From Chionoecetes opilio (taxonomy: Eukaryota; Arthropoda; Malacostraca; Decapoda; Majidae): a stretch of 64,000 nucleotides of DNA. This document shows, in pieces, positions 32,041 to 42,699 of this stretch. The stretch is taken from contig JACEEZ010001253.1 of NCBI GenBank assembly GCA_016584305.1, forward strand, positions 431,001-495,000. Reading direction: 5' to 3'. Both the position numbers and the translations under genes were made by a program. Position 1 is the first letter of the stretch; every line of letters starts with the position of its first letter. The notes below the pieces were generated by a model. It was not told the DNA's origin, searched no databases, and saw only the letters and a list, made by a program, of their open reading frames with translations.

Positions 32041-32476
32041 ACCGCACGTATGAAACGCTCTCACCCGCTTGTCTTCCCAGACTTGAAACCATTCACGGGG
32101 ACTCCAGCTGAGTTTGCTCATTTGCAGGAATCGTGTCTCACCCTTGCCGCTGTACGTGCCAAGACCTCAGCTGGACAACCAGAGGCAGCCAGGAATGGAG
32201 CTTCCTGCAAGTTTTCCTGGATGGATGGATTGCTGTATCGGGAATGTGTTGCTACTAAATGGTCAGGAAAGCTCGGGATAAGGAAGCTGGTTGTTCCCTC
32301 CGATTGCCGACAGGTTGTGCTCCAGGTGGCCCACGAAAGTCTGGTCAAAAATCTGGACAAAATCCGGTCACTTCTCTCATAGGAAGATTGAGTGGAAGAT
32401 CAGTGATCAGTTCTTTTTGCCCGTCATGGGTGTCGAAATTTGAGACTACTGTCAGTTCTGTGACATGTCAGCGTAA
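32041..32476 (+). pseudogene. Gmr1-like integrase, zinc-binding domain
   Basis: The frame 32050-32382 includes FSWMDGLLYRECVATKWSG and RKLVVPSDCRQVVLQVAHES, the region leading to the His of the HHCC finger. A frameshift follows at about 32350, then SHRKIEWKISDQFF and DYCQFCDM in other frames supply the second His and the Cys pair. It is interrupted at 32477 by a MITE and continues at 33317. Confidence 0.75.
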
Positions 32477-33316
32477 AGGCCGTGTCACACGAGCAATATT
32501 TTCCGGCATCTTGTGGTATTTTGCTACCAAAAGATGCCCGTACTGGTGGCAAAAGGTGTGCGCGACTTGTCACACGGCGTTTCGGCTACGAGCATCTTCA
32601 TACCAGAGTAGCTAAGATCTTATTCTTCTATCTTAGCTACTCTGCTTCTACTGGCATCGATAAAATGTCCTTCCCTCTTCACATTTCCCTTGATAACCAT
32701 AAATAAACCTTACTTGAATTCCTAAATCAAGTAAAAATAACACATAGCATATTATCCCCGTTTCTAAAGTAAAAACACGCGCAGCCTATTAAATGCCAGT
32801 TTTTGTATCAACATTATCCGTCATAATTTATCATCAACAACTCAAAACTTAATTATATATCTAAATCATACGTAAAACAAATATAATTACACGCATATAC
32901 CATATCATACACGTGTCATGTATATATATAGTTAAAAACCTATTTATTTCTGCTACCCTACTCTACCAAACACTTTATTTTCCTCCTCTCATCTTATTTT
33001 CCTCCTCTTATCTTTATGTTTCTCCTCTCACCTATACCATATTACTATACAAAATTATACAGGTATATTCCCTATATACAGCACTTATTTTCCCTAAATA
33101 CATCACATAGAGATGCTATATAGCATCTCTTGACCACCCAAGATTGGTAATTTCTCTTTATTTCACTGAAATGTGTAGTTCGTACAAGTCTTGCGTGGCG
33201 TCGGCTGCTCCAAAATGTAAACAAGGATGCCGCTACTGGTGGCAAAAGAACGAACATGCGCGACTCCGCGTTTGCTACCAAAAGATGCCGGAAAAAGTGA
33301 CCGTGTGACATGACCT
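32477..33316. mobile_element. 840-bp MITE with TAA duplication, copy 1
   Basis: The left end AGGCCGTGTCACACG and the complement of the right end, AGGTCATGTCACACGG, form imperfect inverted repeats with TTTTCCGGCATCTT a little further in. TAA flanks at 32474-32476 and 33317-33319. AT-rich interior, no transposase. A second, end-truncated copy is at 37494-38218. TAA duplication and an AGG- start suggest PIF/Harbinger; this is inference. Confidence 0.7.
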
Positions 33317-33429
33317 TAAGTCTCATAAGGGCCGGGTCAAGCCTATCCCTCTTATACAACTGCCTGTAGTCACTGAGCCGTCACCAGGTTGGCCGTGGAT
33401 ATAGTTGGCCATTTCTCACCCCCCCTCTC
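33317..33429 (+). pseudogene. Gmr1-like integrase, start of catalytic core
   Basis: Reads SHKGRVKPIPLIQLPV in one frame and VAVDIVGHFSP in another. The Asp in VDIVG is the first residue of the DDE triad. The RTE insertion begins at 33430 after the duplicated CCCCTCTC. Confidence 0.7.
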
Positions 33430-33633
33430 AATCAATCATTGGAGGCATACGTCGGGAGGTGCGTCGCCTCGCCTACCCTACGATGCCACTCCCGTGGGTC
33501 ACCACGTGCGAGTCCCCATGCAGGCTCCCTTCCCATACCAAGCAACTCTCGACAGGAAACATCAACTTGCCACAACCACGAGCCTTGTGGGCGCGACCTT
33601 GGCCTCCTCCACGCCCGATTGCCTCATACATAT

Positions 33634-34241
33634 TGGGGAGGCGGTAGCAGAGTGCTTAGCGTCTCCGACTGGCGTTCTCGGTGACCCGAGTTCGATCCCC
33701 GAAGAAACCCAAAACCTTTTTGCATCGTCGAGTGGCCTAAGAACACCCACATGCCCTGTCCATCAACTAACTCTACCTTCGATTGCGAGTGCATCGGAGG
33801 ACACAGGGAGGCGGCATGAGCCTCTAATCACAGGCGTCACTATAAAGGCCGGTTCCCATCAGCCCGCTTGTACGGCCGTCTTACAACAACACCGCTCAAC
33901 AATGACGTCACCATCATCACCGCTTGAGTGGTATTTGTGGTAACTGGGCACAGTTGGCAACTCCGCTCGAGCGGACACCGCCGAGCGGGAGAGATGACTT
34001 GAATTTAACTTTGTACGGCGGCCGTACAGCGGTACGGCGGTGCGGTAGACTTTGTTGTGACGTCATTGTGACGTCTTTGTTGTTGTATGACGGCCGTACA
34101 AGCGGGCAAGTGGGAACTGGGCTTAAGAATCCTGCCTGCGCCACTACGGGCGAGGACCAACCATCATCAGAGCACTCAAGTGAACCTTCAGAGCCTACCA
34201 TCCGAGCCCTGGGTCACCACTGCCTACAGGCGCTATAGGCA

Positions 34242-34280
<39 letters not shown>
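33634..34280 (+). mobile_element. tRNA-derived SINE with poly(A) tail, split by a MITE
   Basis: TACATAT at 33627-33633 and 34281-34287 is the target duplication. The head GGCGGTAGCAGAGTGCTTAG resembles a pol III A box and GAGTTCGATCCCC (33688-33700) a B box. An A tract of 38 bases (34243-34280) ends it. Without the internal MITE (33846-34123) it is about 370 bp. It sits in the 3' part of the RTE copy. Confidence 0.7.
33846..34123. mobile_element. PIF/Harbinger-like MITE, copy 3
   Basis: Starts AGGCCGGTTCCCATCAG and ends CTGGGAACTGGGCT-like complement at 34123. TAA flanks at 33843-33845 and 34124-34126. Almost identical inside to copy 1. This is the innermost level of the gypsy/RTE/SINE/MITE nest. 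Confidence 0.8.
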
Positions 34281-34285
<5 letters not shown>

Positions 34286-35232
34286 ATATAACCCGATGAG
34301 AAAAATCAGTTTCAGGTTAGCTTGCCACATGCCCATATAGCCGAATTTGGCACTGACGGACTATGCAGGTAATAGGCCTCAATTCAGTCTCACGATGTAA
34401 TGCTGATTTGACACGTAATCATCCCAGCGATACCCCATGATTCTGCGAAGACATTTATTACCAAAGCCATCGATTCGCCTCTTCAAGTCGCTATTTAGTG
34501 TCCATGTCTCATAACCATAGAGTAAAACAGGGATCACAAGCGACTTGAAGATCCGGCCGGATCTTTGTCCTCCTGCCCAGGTACCGACAACGCCAAATAC
34601 TCTTGCTGAGCGAGTCCATAACCCAGTGGGCTATGCCAATTCGCCGTAAGTCTTCTGAACGTGACTCGCCATCATTATGGACTGCACTACCAAGGTGTGT
34701 AATACTTTCCAAGATCTCAATGTCCTCGCCGCACGCATGAACAGATTGTACTGTTTCATCTTGTAAGCCTCCAAACACCTGGACCTTGGTCTTGAGCCAG
34801 GAGACCTCAATTCCAAAACGCCTTGCCTGTTTGTGCAGCGCCTCGACAGCCATTACCAGGAATTCTAGCGACTCAGCAAAGATTACTGCATCATCGGCAT
34901 AAACAAGATCAGTAATCTTGGTGTTGCCGACCGATGCTCCACAATAACTTTTATCTACAACTTTGCCTAATACCCAGTCCATACAAGTGTTGAAAAGGGA
35001 TGAGGCAAGGACGCACCCTTGTCTCATTCCTGTATTCACAGGAAAAAAGCTGGATACACCTCCGCCACACTGCACAGCACTCTCAGTCCCAGAGTACAGA
35101 TCAGTCATCAAACCAATAGTCCTTGCAGGCATCCCGCGAAGTCGCAGAAGATCCCAGAGTGACTCACGATGCACTGAGTCAAACGCCTTCTTGAGATCAA
35201 CATAAGCTGCAAGCATCCCCTGTCGAAACTCA

Positions 35233-36110
35233 CCCCTCTCTGCAGAGGGACATATATTCTGACCCTAATTAATTTTGCCACAGGACTCCCGGAAGCCATT
35301 CTACTTAAGGGTGTGCACTCTGTTTCTGTGGCTGAGGCACTACTCTCTATCTTCTCTAAGGTAGAAACACCCTGTGAGGTCCTGAGTGACAGACGCACAC
35401 AGTTCACGTCGCAGGTAATGGCACAACTTCACAAGCTGCTCGGCGTGAAACTCCAGTTCTCCACGCCATTTCATCGCAGCAGAAATAAACGTGTGCGTGT
35501 GGAGAGATTGTATGGGCCCCTCAAAGCTGTTTTGCGGAAGCTTTGTAATGAAAAGCCCAGGGAATGGTATCGGTACCATATTCCAACTTTATTTGCCCTC
35601 AGGGAAATGCCTAGTGACAACACCGACTTTCCAACCTTCGATCTCCTCTACAGTCGAACTGTCAGAGGACCTCTAACAGTCTTGAAAGACTTATGGGCGA
35701 CCGCCAACTGAAGTAAGAAGATAAGAACAACCTTCAGTACATCATCAAGATTAGGGATAAGCAGGATAAGTGTGCCCAACTCGCCGCCAGTAAAGCTGAC
35801 GTAAGTACACCAAAGTAATAATCTTACTTTGATCTAAGATCACATGATAGGTACTTTAAGCCTGGTGACGAGGTACTTGTCCTTCTCCCTGATTCTAGTA
35901 AGAGATTCCTCGTCTCTTGGAGTGGTCCATTCAAAGTTTTGGAGAGACGCAACAAAGTGCACTACCTTGTTGATGACCCCAGAGGATTTAAGTTGTACCA
36001 CGCCAACGTCCTTAAAAGGTATTACCGTCGTGGTCAGGTGAGCTTTGCTTACATCATGCATCAAGTGTCAGTGCTGGATGAAGATGACACCTCCTACAGG
36101 ACTGTTTGAG
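35233..36110 (+). pseudogene. Gmr1-like integrase core and C-terminal domain
   Basis: The frame 35313-35711 carries EVLSDRRTQFTSQVMAQLHK (second catalytic Asp) and VRVERLYGPLKAVLRKLCNE (catalytic Glu). Upstream, in another frame, GHIYILTLINFATGLPEA is the usual start of the core. Past several stops near 35712-35830, FKPGDEVLVLLP, SGPFKVLERR and VDDPRGFKLYHANVLKRYY make the GPY/F-type C-terminal module. Integrase inserts the DNA copy into the host genome; this one is broken by frame changes and insertions. Confidence 0.8.
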
Positions 36111-36159
36111 GCAGAGGTCACCGATGACCTTATTCCCTGTCCATCAGCCTCTCCCGGAT

Positions 36160-37070
36160 CTGACTCAGCCTCCAGAGCTCTACTAGACATCAACCAGTCA
36201 CTTGAGTGGGACATGCGCGGATCGCTGGATGACTTGCTTTTCACCTTTCATGATGTCTTTTCCGAAACGCTTGGCTGTACTAAAACTCTACAACACGACA
36301 TCGTCCTGACTACCACTATCAGGATTTGAAAGCAAAGTACTACCCAGTGCTGATCTATCTCCGCCCTTACTTTGAGAAGTTGACAGCCTCCACCACCTCG
36401 GAGATATCCAGCCGCCCTCATCTCCTCACCGTTTTGATGGTTCGTAAGTCTTATGGAAATTACCGGATGGCAATTTACTATAGGCAACTCAATTATGTTA
36501 GTGTTTAATGCTGAGCTCACCTGTTCTGTCATAAGTAATTTGTACAAATATTCGGGAGCTACCTACTTTTCAGAGCTGGATTTGTGCAGGGCCTACTGCC
36601 ATATCCCTCTGAAGGACCATGCCAAGCTTTTAACTGCCTTATCTATACACTGAGGCTTGATGGAATTATGTCTCGTCTCACGACCTGCTCCACCTACATC
36701 CGCCTCATGAGGATTGTTCTGGCTGACCTACTATCTCCTCCTATTTGACAACATTTTATTTTATTCATCAGATTGGACCAGTCACTTAGCAGCCATCACA
36801 CACGTTTTGGATCCGCTCCGTCTCCACAAACTCACAGCGAAGCCTTCTAGGTGCTGGTTTGGTTTATCTTCCCTCCAGTACTTAGGGTTTGACATTGATG
36901 GAGGGTATCTTCGCCATATGCAGGACAAGACTGAGGCCCTAAAGTTGATCAGCCCACCATCAACCAAGAAAAATATTTGCAGCTTCATTGGTATGCTTTA
37001 ATTTTATCCATGTTTCATTACAATGGCTTTATAGTTCACCGGGCCTCTGTTAAACCTTCTGATTAGTAAC
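36160..37070 (+). pseudogene. Gmr1-like reverse transcriptase
   Basis: Broken frames give SLDDLLFTFHDVFSETLGC, YGNYRMAIYYRQLNYVSV, ATYFSELDLCRAYCHIPL, LLFDNILFYSSDWTSHLAA, FGLSSLQYLGFDIDGGYLR and KNICSFIGML. This is the Ty3/gypsy RT order up to the connection. The catalytic (Y/F)xDD box appears as FDN, so the second Asp is replaced by Asn. The order after integrase is the key observation. Similarity fades at about 37070. Confidence 0.75.
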
Positions 37071-37074
37071 TGTA

Positions 37075-37231
37075 TTTGTATTAGTGTATTAGTAACTGAT
37101 TCGCGCATTACGTTGCAGAAATGCTTCGCGCTAGATTTGCCTCCCGCATTACTTTTCCGCATCACTCAACACGAAAATCGAGTTCCCGCATCATAATGCG
37201 CAACGTAATGCCTTGTGTGGACGCACCTTAA
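37075..37231. repeat. MITE fragment with CGCATTACGTTGC inverted repeats
   Basis: CGCATTACGTTGC near 37106 and GCGCAACGTAATGC near 37198 are inverted. The right end reads AAGGTGCGTCCACAC on the minus strand, a typical MITE-like terminus. The left end is incomplete, so no target duplication is established. Confidence 0.45.
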
Positions 37232-37472
37232 GACAGCAGATGTTCTACGCATCATTCCAGATGCAGAAGATGATGACACTGGTATTGCAATTCACAAGGT
37301 TAGGAAAAAGATATGTAAAGAAGTCAATGAAATTACATTTGATAAAAATTGCTATAATACCAAGATGAATCATGAAATAGCCTCAGAATATGTAAGCAGC
37401 ACAGTTCAGGATCTCCTTGCTCGTTTGTCACCTAAATTAGATAACAGCTTACCTGCTATTTTGAGCAGGTAA
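37232..37472 (+). pseudogene. Fragment of an unrecognised ORF
   Basis: Open frame with ADVLRIIPDAEDDDTGIAIH, KVRKKICKEVNEITFDKN and EIASEYVSSTVQDLLARLSP. Amino-acid composition and codon use look protein-like, unlike nearby shadows. It ends abruptly at a short hairpin (CTTACCTGCT / AGCAGGTAAG). I do not recognise the family firmly; its position among mobile elements suggests a mobile-element or captured coding piece. Confidence 0.4.
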
Positions 37473-37493
37473 GCTCAGGTAAGGTACCTTCTC

Positions 37494-38218
37494 TATTTTG
37501 CTACCAAAAGATGCCCGTACTGGTGGCAAAAGGTGAGCGACTTGTCACACGGCGTTTCGGCTACAAGCATCTTCCTACCTGAGTAGCTAAGATTTTATTC
37601 TTCTATCTTAGCTACTCTGCTTCTACTGACATCGATAAAATGTCCTTCCCTCTTCACATTTCCCTTGATAATCATAAATAAACCTTGCTTGAATTCCTAA
37701 ATCAAGTAAAAATAACACACAGCATATTATCCCCGTTTCTATAGTAAAAACACGCGCAGCCTATTAAATGCCTATTAAATTTCAGTTTTTTTATCAACAT
37801 TATCCGTCATAACTTCTCACCAACAACTCAAACCTTAACTATATATCTAAATCATACGTAAAACAAATCTAATTACACGCATGTACCATATCATACACGT
37901 GTCTTGTATATATATAGTTAAAAACCTATTTATTTTTCCTACCCTACTCTACCAAACACTTTATTTTCCTCCTCTCATCTTTATGTTTCTCCTCTCACCT
38001 ACACCATATTACTATATTACTATACAAAATTATACAGCTATATTCCCTATATACAGCACTTATTTTCCCTAAATACATCACATAGAGATGCTATCTAAAT
38101 AGCATCTCTTGACCACCCAAGATTGGTCATTTTTCTTTATTTCACTGAAATGTGTAGTTCGTACAAGTCTTGCGTGGCGTCGGCTGCTCCAAAATGTAAA
38201 CAAGGATGCCGCTACTGG
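37494..38218. mobile_element. 840-bp MITE, copy 2 (both ends lost)
   Basis: Matches 32513-33239 nearly base for base (ATTTTGCTACCAAAAGATGC to GATGCCGCTACTGG), with small indels. Both termini present in copy 1 are missing, so no target duplication is visible. Confidence 0.8.
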
Positions 38219-39180
38219 GAGGGAAGCCACAAAACACTTTAAGACCTTTTTTTGGTCGGAAGTCCTACGACGGAACCCACAGCGCGGAATAGTCGTAGGT
38301 TTGGTCGTAAACGTGCACACTGGCCAACGACTGCTCAAGACCGGTATTAGCAGAGGTCGGAAGTCTCCAGGCATGCTCATTATTGCTTGGTATGCTATGA
38401 AATATCTTTTTTATAAGTGAATGTAGACATATGATTGCATTTGGATGGAAATTAGTCATATATATGAGTAAAGAGATGAAATACAAGCAAGGGGCTCATC
38501 GACGTCTGGCAGCGCGGCCTTCGGCAGCAGCAGCAGCAGCAGCAGCATGAAGCATTGAGGTGGATATAATTATCAACACCAAGGGAGATGCCTTTGGTAA
38601 TATTTAGTAGGGGAGCGAGAACCCCTTGAGGAATCCTATGATCCCTGGTGATATCCTATGGTGCTATCACAGGCGTGGGAGCTGACTGTCTTCTTCAGGA
38701 AGGCACAGGTGAGGCGGATAACGGCAGGTTTTTACTCAAAACTTTTGAGAGTGGCGGCTGGAGCAGCCAGCTCCTCCGCCACGGTAGGTTTGGGCAGGAT
38801 TAAACGTCTTATTACTCGTTATTATACAACTTAGTGATTATGGTGAGATGTTATATACACGTGTCATTATCTAAATCAATGTAGCACCGTGTGTCACCTT
38901 AAATAAGGGTGATTTAAAGATGTTATGATGAGGTGACTGCTGGGGCAGAGTGACGGAGAAATTCATGCCGCGGCCCCACCGCCCCATAACACAAATATTA
39001 ACTATTTCAACCACTGATCTATATAACATGGATCGCGGATCTGGGCTAGCTGTGGCCGAGATACTGAAGTCAGCCACCAGCCACCAGCCACCAGCCGCCA
39101 TCTTGCCAATACCAAAACAAATACATGGGCCGGCCCAGGCAGTGGCTGGGTGTTGGCTGCTGGCATGTGATAGCCTATAT
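38219..39180. other. Stretch without recognised gene
   Basis: Contains a short CAG run (38522-38547) and a CCACCAGCCACCAGC patch at 39078-39098. Nothing coding is recognised on either strand. Confidence 0.5.
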
Positions 39181-39292
39181 TACCGCCTACTACTACTATT
39201 ACCACCTACTACTACTACTACTATTACCACCTACTACTACTATTACCACCTACAACTACTATTAACACCTACTACTACTACTAAACTTCCAA
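39181..39292 (+). repeat. (TAC)n compound microsatellite
   Basis: CTACTACTA runs interrupted by TTACCACC, about 110 bp. Confidence 0.9.
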
Positions 39293-39346
39293 CCTAGTGC
39301 ATCGTCGAACCTTCCAAGTCATTTATTTACGGTGATACACAGACAA

Positions 39347-39655
39347 CAGGTGTGTTGCGAGGCCGTACAGGTGTGTAGTGACAGGTGTCTTGCGAGGCCG
39401 TACAGGTGTGTAGTGACAGGTGTGTTGCGAGGCCGTACAGGTGTGTAGTGACAGGTGTCTTGCGAGGCCGTACAGGTATGTAGTGACAGTTGTGTTGCGA
39501 GGCCGTACAGGTGTGTAGTGACAGGTGTGTTGCGAGGCCGTACAGGTGTGTAGTGACAGGCGTCTTGCGAGGCCGTACAGGTGTGTAGTGACAGGTGTGT
39601 TGCGAGGCCGTTGAGGTGTGTAGTGACAGGTGTGTTGCGAGGCCGTACAGGTGTG
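39347..39655 (+). repeat. 35-bp minisatellite, about nine copies
   Basis: The unit contains AGGTGTGTTGCGAGGCCGTA and CAGGTGTGTAGTGAC. Copies alternate between GGTGTGTTGCG and GGTGTCTTGCG, which suggests a higher-order 70-bp period in part of the array. Confidence 0.9.
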
Positions 39656-39724
39656 TGTATGTGGTAAAGCGAGAGAGGCTAAGAGTGCGGTGTTAGCCCC
39701 CGAGTGTGTGCGTGTCTGACCTAA

Positions 39725-39885
39725 AGAGCGAACGCGCAGTTCTCGTCCCTATTTGGAATCCCATCAGAATAATCATACAACGACAAAAGAAAAGAGAGTA
39801 TGGAAGAGAGAAGAGAAAAGAAGAGAGGACACCCCCAACCCCCGGCGCTACAGTGATGGCTTGCGGTGAATGGAGGTCCCCTCCT
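39725..39885 (+). repeat. Interspersed repeat, copy 1
   Basis: Shares GAATCCC, ACAACGACAAAAGA, AGAGAGAAGAG and CCCCGGCG in the same order with 41360-41490. An A/G-rich centre and the spacing suggest an interspersed family, perhaps the body of a SINE. Confidence 0.5.
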
Positions 39886-39906
39886 AAAAAGTGTAAATAG
39901 TGTAAC

Positions 39907-40560
39907 ATTTAGGCCCATATGCAAGAAATGTTGTCGACCCGTTGCATCGGAGCGCGGTAAACAAGGACAACGCAACGAGTGGAGGTTTGAGTCAGCTGAC
40001 TGCGTTCACCATGCAGTGGCTTGCACATCCCACCTCCATCCCGCTGTGCACTTATTCCATTCTATTTCTTCCCAGACCATTACAGGTGAGTTTTCAACAT
40101 AACCGAGAGTAACATGCATACCTTGTGAATGCACACATGTCATAATTAAAGTAAAATCAGGTCCAGGAGGACTTATATAGGTGTGTAAACTTGTCAGGAA
40201 GCCGGGCAGCGGTGGAGGTGGGAGGTCAGCCATTGGGCCATATGCAAGAAATTTTCTCGACCCGTTGCGTCGCGGTGCGGTAAGCAAGAATCAACAGAGG
40301 ACAACGCAACGAGTGGAGGTTTGAGTCAGCTGAGCGTTCACCATGCACATCCCACCTGCTACCGCTCTGCCCTTATTCCATCCTATTTCTTCCCAGACCA
40401 TTACAGGCGAGTTTTCAACATAACCGAGAATGACATTCATACACTGTGAATGCACACGTGTCATAATTAAGGTAAAAGTAGGTGCAGGAGGCCTTATAGT
40501 GCTGTGATAAGTGGTGACGAGGGAGAGCGGCTGTGGTGGAGGTGGTCCGCCATATTGCTT
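39907..40560 (+). repeat. Tandem duplication of an about 325-bp unit
   Basis: Units at about 39907-40233 and 40239-40560 both run from GGCCCATATGCAAGAAAT-like sequence through CAACGAGTGGAGGTTTGAGT to TTCCCAGACCATTACAGG. The latter is followed by (T/C)GAGTTTTC, a splice-donor-like word in the first copy. Copies differ by small indels. No coding is recognised. Confidence 0.75.
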
Positions 40561-41084
40561 TGTGGCGACTGGAGGGATGTTCAAATGTACGCACAAGCAT
40601 CACTCGGGCCCATTTTTTCTTCATCAACGCCTCAGATAAGGGGCGAACACTAACAAAGTTATTATCTTAATGGCAGAAATGATAAATTAGGCTAGTAAAA
40701 GGAATTAGATAGGTATAAAACAGTCAAAATACTGATGCCGCCTTGGACTCGCTTGTTTTGGTACGCCTGCTTTTGCAGCCACCGCTTGTGTTGGTACGAC
40801 TGTCAAATATCCACCGGTTGGGCATTTCTTGAAGATCCCACCGGTGGAGATACGACTGTGGGGAATCTCCACCTGCCGGGATTTGACGAGCATTCTTGCA
40901 TATAGCCCATAGAAAACAGAGACATAAGGTGTGGGACTTCATCAATAACTCATGTAAAAGTTCCTCCGGAAAGACAATGGACGCTCACGTCGCTTGTGTT
41001 ACCTACCAAAAATGCTTCATAATTCGTGAAATTTATTTTAAAAGGACGATAATGAAGTGTAATGCATACAATAACAAGAACCGC

Positions 41085-41290
41085 TTAGCCAAGTGGGTTA
41101 ACCCTATTGGGTGTTGTAACCATGAGTGCAAAATCTAGTGCTAGTGAGGGTTCGAATCTCCACCCAGGACATTAAGAGATGGGAATTATTTATTTCCCAG
41201 TGATTACCACCCTGAGTCAGAGAGTCCGTTGGAAGGATTCGGGATGAGTGTGGACCCAGGGCAGTGTATCGCTCTGCTGGTATAGCCCCT
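41085..41290 (+). mobile_element. tRNA-derived SINE-like repeat
   Basis: CGCTTAGCCAAGTGGGTTAA (about 41092) is A-box-like and GAGGGTTCGAATCTCC (about 41145-41160) is B-box-like, at normal tRNA spacing if an intron-like insert is allowed. A non-tRNA body follows, with TTATTTCCCAGTGATTACC. No tail or target duplication is found, so the end is approximate. Confidence 0.5.
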
Positions 41291-41359
41291 ATGGATCATT
41301 ATATTAGTTCCCTGTCTCAGTCTTCCATGACCAAGGAGAGCTCTAGTCATGAGGACTGC

Positions 41360-41490
41360 ACACTCCCTTCTGAATCCCCTCAAAATATCCATAACAACGA
41401 CAAAAGATAATAGAGTCAGGAAGAGAGAAGAGGAAAAAAGAGAGAAGAACATCCTCCATCCCACCCCCGGCGATACAATGGTACCCAGCA
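41360..41490 (+). repeat. Interspersed repeat, copy 2
   Basis: Same family as 39725-39885, here downstream of the SINE-like head, so the two parts may form one element. Confidence 0.5.
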
Positions 41491-41499
41491 TATGGTACA

Positions 41500-42480
41500 C
41501 TGCACTAGCACGATGGATCCCCCCGTAGTCAGCGCTGGTAGCTTGCACTTAACTGGCACCCAACACTTTTACCCTCTTTGCTGAGGCAATTCAGCTGTTA
41601 TGGCACGCAAAAGGTTGTATTTGTTCCGTGTGGGGTCCTGGTCACAAATGAACCCACACAAATCTGAATTATCATTATTGAAACTACCTTTCTTACTTTT
41701 TAACAATCGGCATTCAAAGTGGTACATATAAGTGGCAATTACAAATAATTAGAGAGAGGTAATTTTCGGATCGTTGCACATGCATACCGGTTGAATGCAA
41801 ATTCCAAGTCACTGCGACAGTTCATTGGCAGTGCATTTCTAGATATGCATTTGTATTATAATGCATCGCAGTATCCTTGCACAAAGTATCTTTAGGTTAC
41901 ACGCACTAAACTTGTGTAATGAAAGGAAGCAAATGTTAATTTTGGTGTGATGGAACAGAGCTGCAGCGTGGATTAGAAAGACAGTGTCTCAGAACAACAT
42001 GATATATTCCTCTGGCTAGCAATCAGACATTTCCTTGTCTCTTCCACAATGAGAGCATGCAGCTGATTGATGGCATCAATTACAAAAAAAGGAGGTCACC
42101 TATGAGTGAGGAACATCCCTGATATGCTCCAATCTAGTAATAGCATCAAAACATGCTCAAACAAAAATCATGTAATAATGACACAATCTTAAGTGAAAAT
42201 AGATTGAGCATGGAAGGGATGTCGGGTCTTCATGAAATAGACTAAATTAACATAATATGGTGAGGACGTTTGATCATATCAATGAAAGCATCTTCTACAT
42301 TGTGTGCTATATACAGTTTATACACTGCTGCCCTTATTTCTCACTAAATATATTCACATGAAACAACACAGCATTGTATACATACATAATGCTTATCATG
42401 ACTACGACCATCGGTAGCGTGTTAAGGTCATACCTGAGTAATGATTAATACTAACATTAAATATAAGTATAAATAATGTA
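41500..42480. other. Dynein intron, acceptor-distal stretch
   Basis: AT-rich sequence with no recognised repeat or coding, directly downstream (minus strand) of the dynein exon at 42495. It is probably original intron sequence. Confidence 0.5.
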
Positions 42481-42494
42481 ATTCACTTACTTAC

Positions 42495-42687
42495 CGACAG
42501 ACATGAGCCATGGCATCCTCAAATAGCACCAGATTCATAGCAGCATTGAGCTCATTGTAGGTGGTGAGAGCATCTTGCAAAATGGTGTTGAGGTCCGCCC
42601 ATGACTGTACTGGTAGGTAGCGTGGTTCCCCTACTCCTCGAGCAAAATGGCAAAATACATTCGGCGCTGCCATGACCTCTCCTTCAT
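42495..42687 (-). CDS. Axonemal dynein heavy chain exon (before AAA4)
   Basis: The minus strand encodes MAAPNVFCHFARGVGEPRY, LPVQSWADLNTILQDAL and NAAMNLVLFEDAMAHVCR, a typical dynein segment just before the AAA4 P-loop. The exon ends TGTCG/GTAAGT at 42495. Its last two bases, CG, plus G from the exon at 17549, make the Arg codon of HVCRINR. The upper boundary is uncertain: an in-frame TAA at 42707-42709 limits it, and AG acceptors fit at 42687 (AACTAG/ATGAAGG) or 42694. The frame is intact. Exons further upstream are not seen in the window. Confidence 0.88.
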
Positions 42688-42699
42688 CTAGTTCCTTGT

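Larger units (their letters stand above)
33430..35232 (-). pseudogene. RTE-like retrotransposon copy inside the gypsy integrase
   Basis: The minus-strand frame 35216-34509 encodes the RT (AAYVDLKKAFDSVHRESLWD, GMRQGCVLASSLFN, DLVYADDAVIFAESLE) and the following region. The C-terminus is at 33610-33430, ending in CCAATGATTGATT. CCCCTCTC at 33422-33429 and 35233-35240 is the target duplication. It is 5'-truncated at the GTTTCGACAGGGG position. A SINE at 33634-34280 splits it; the copy at 43.3-44.9 kb shows the uninterrupted sequence. Databases often label this family craniofacial development protein 2-like. Confidence 0.85.

Noticed and set aside
38522..38547. CAG repeat
   Set aside because: Only about seven units; no coding context.
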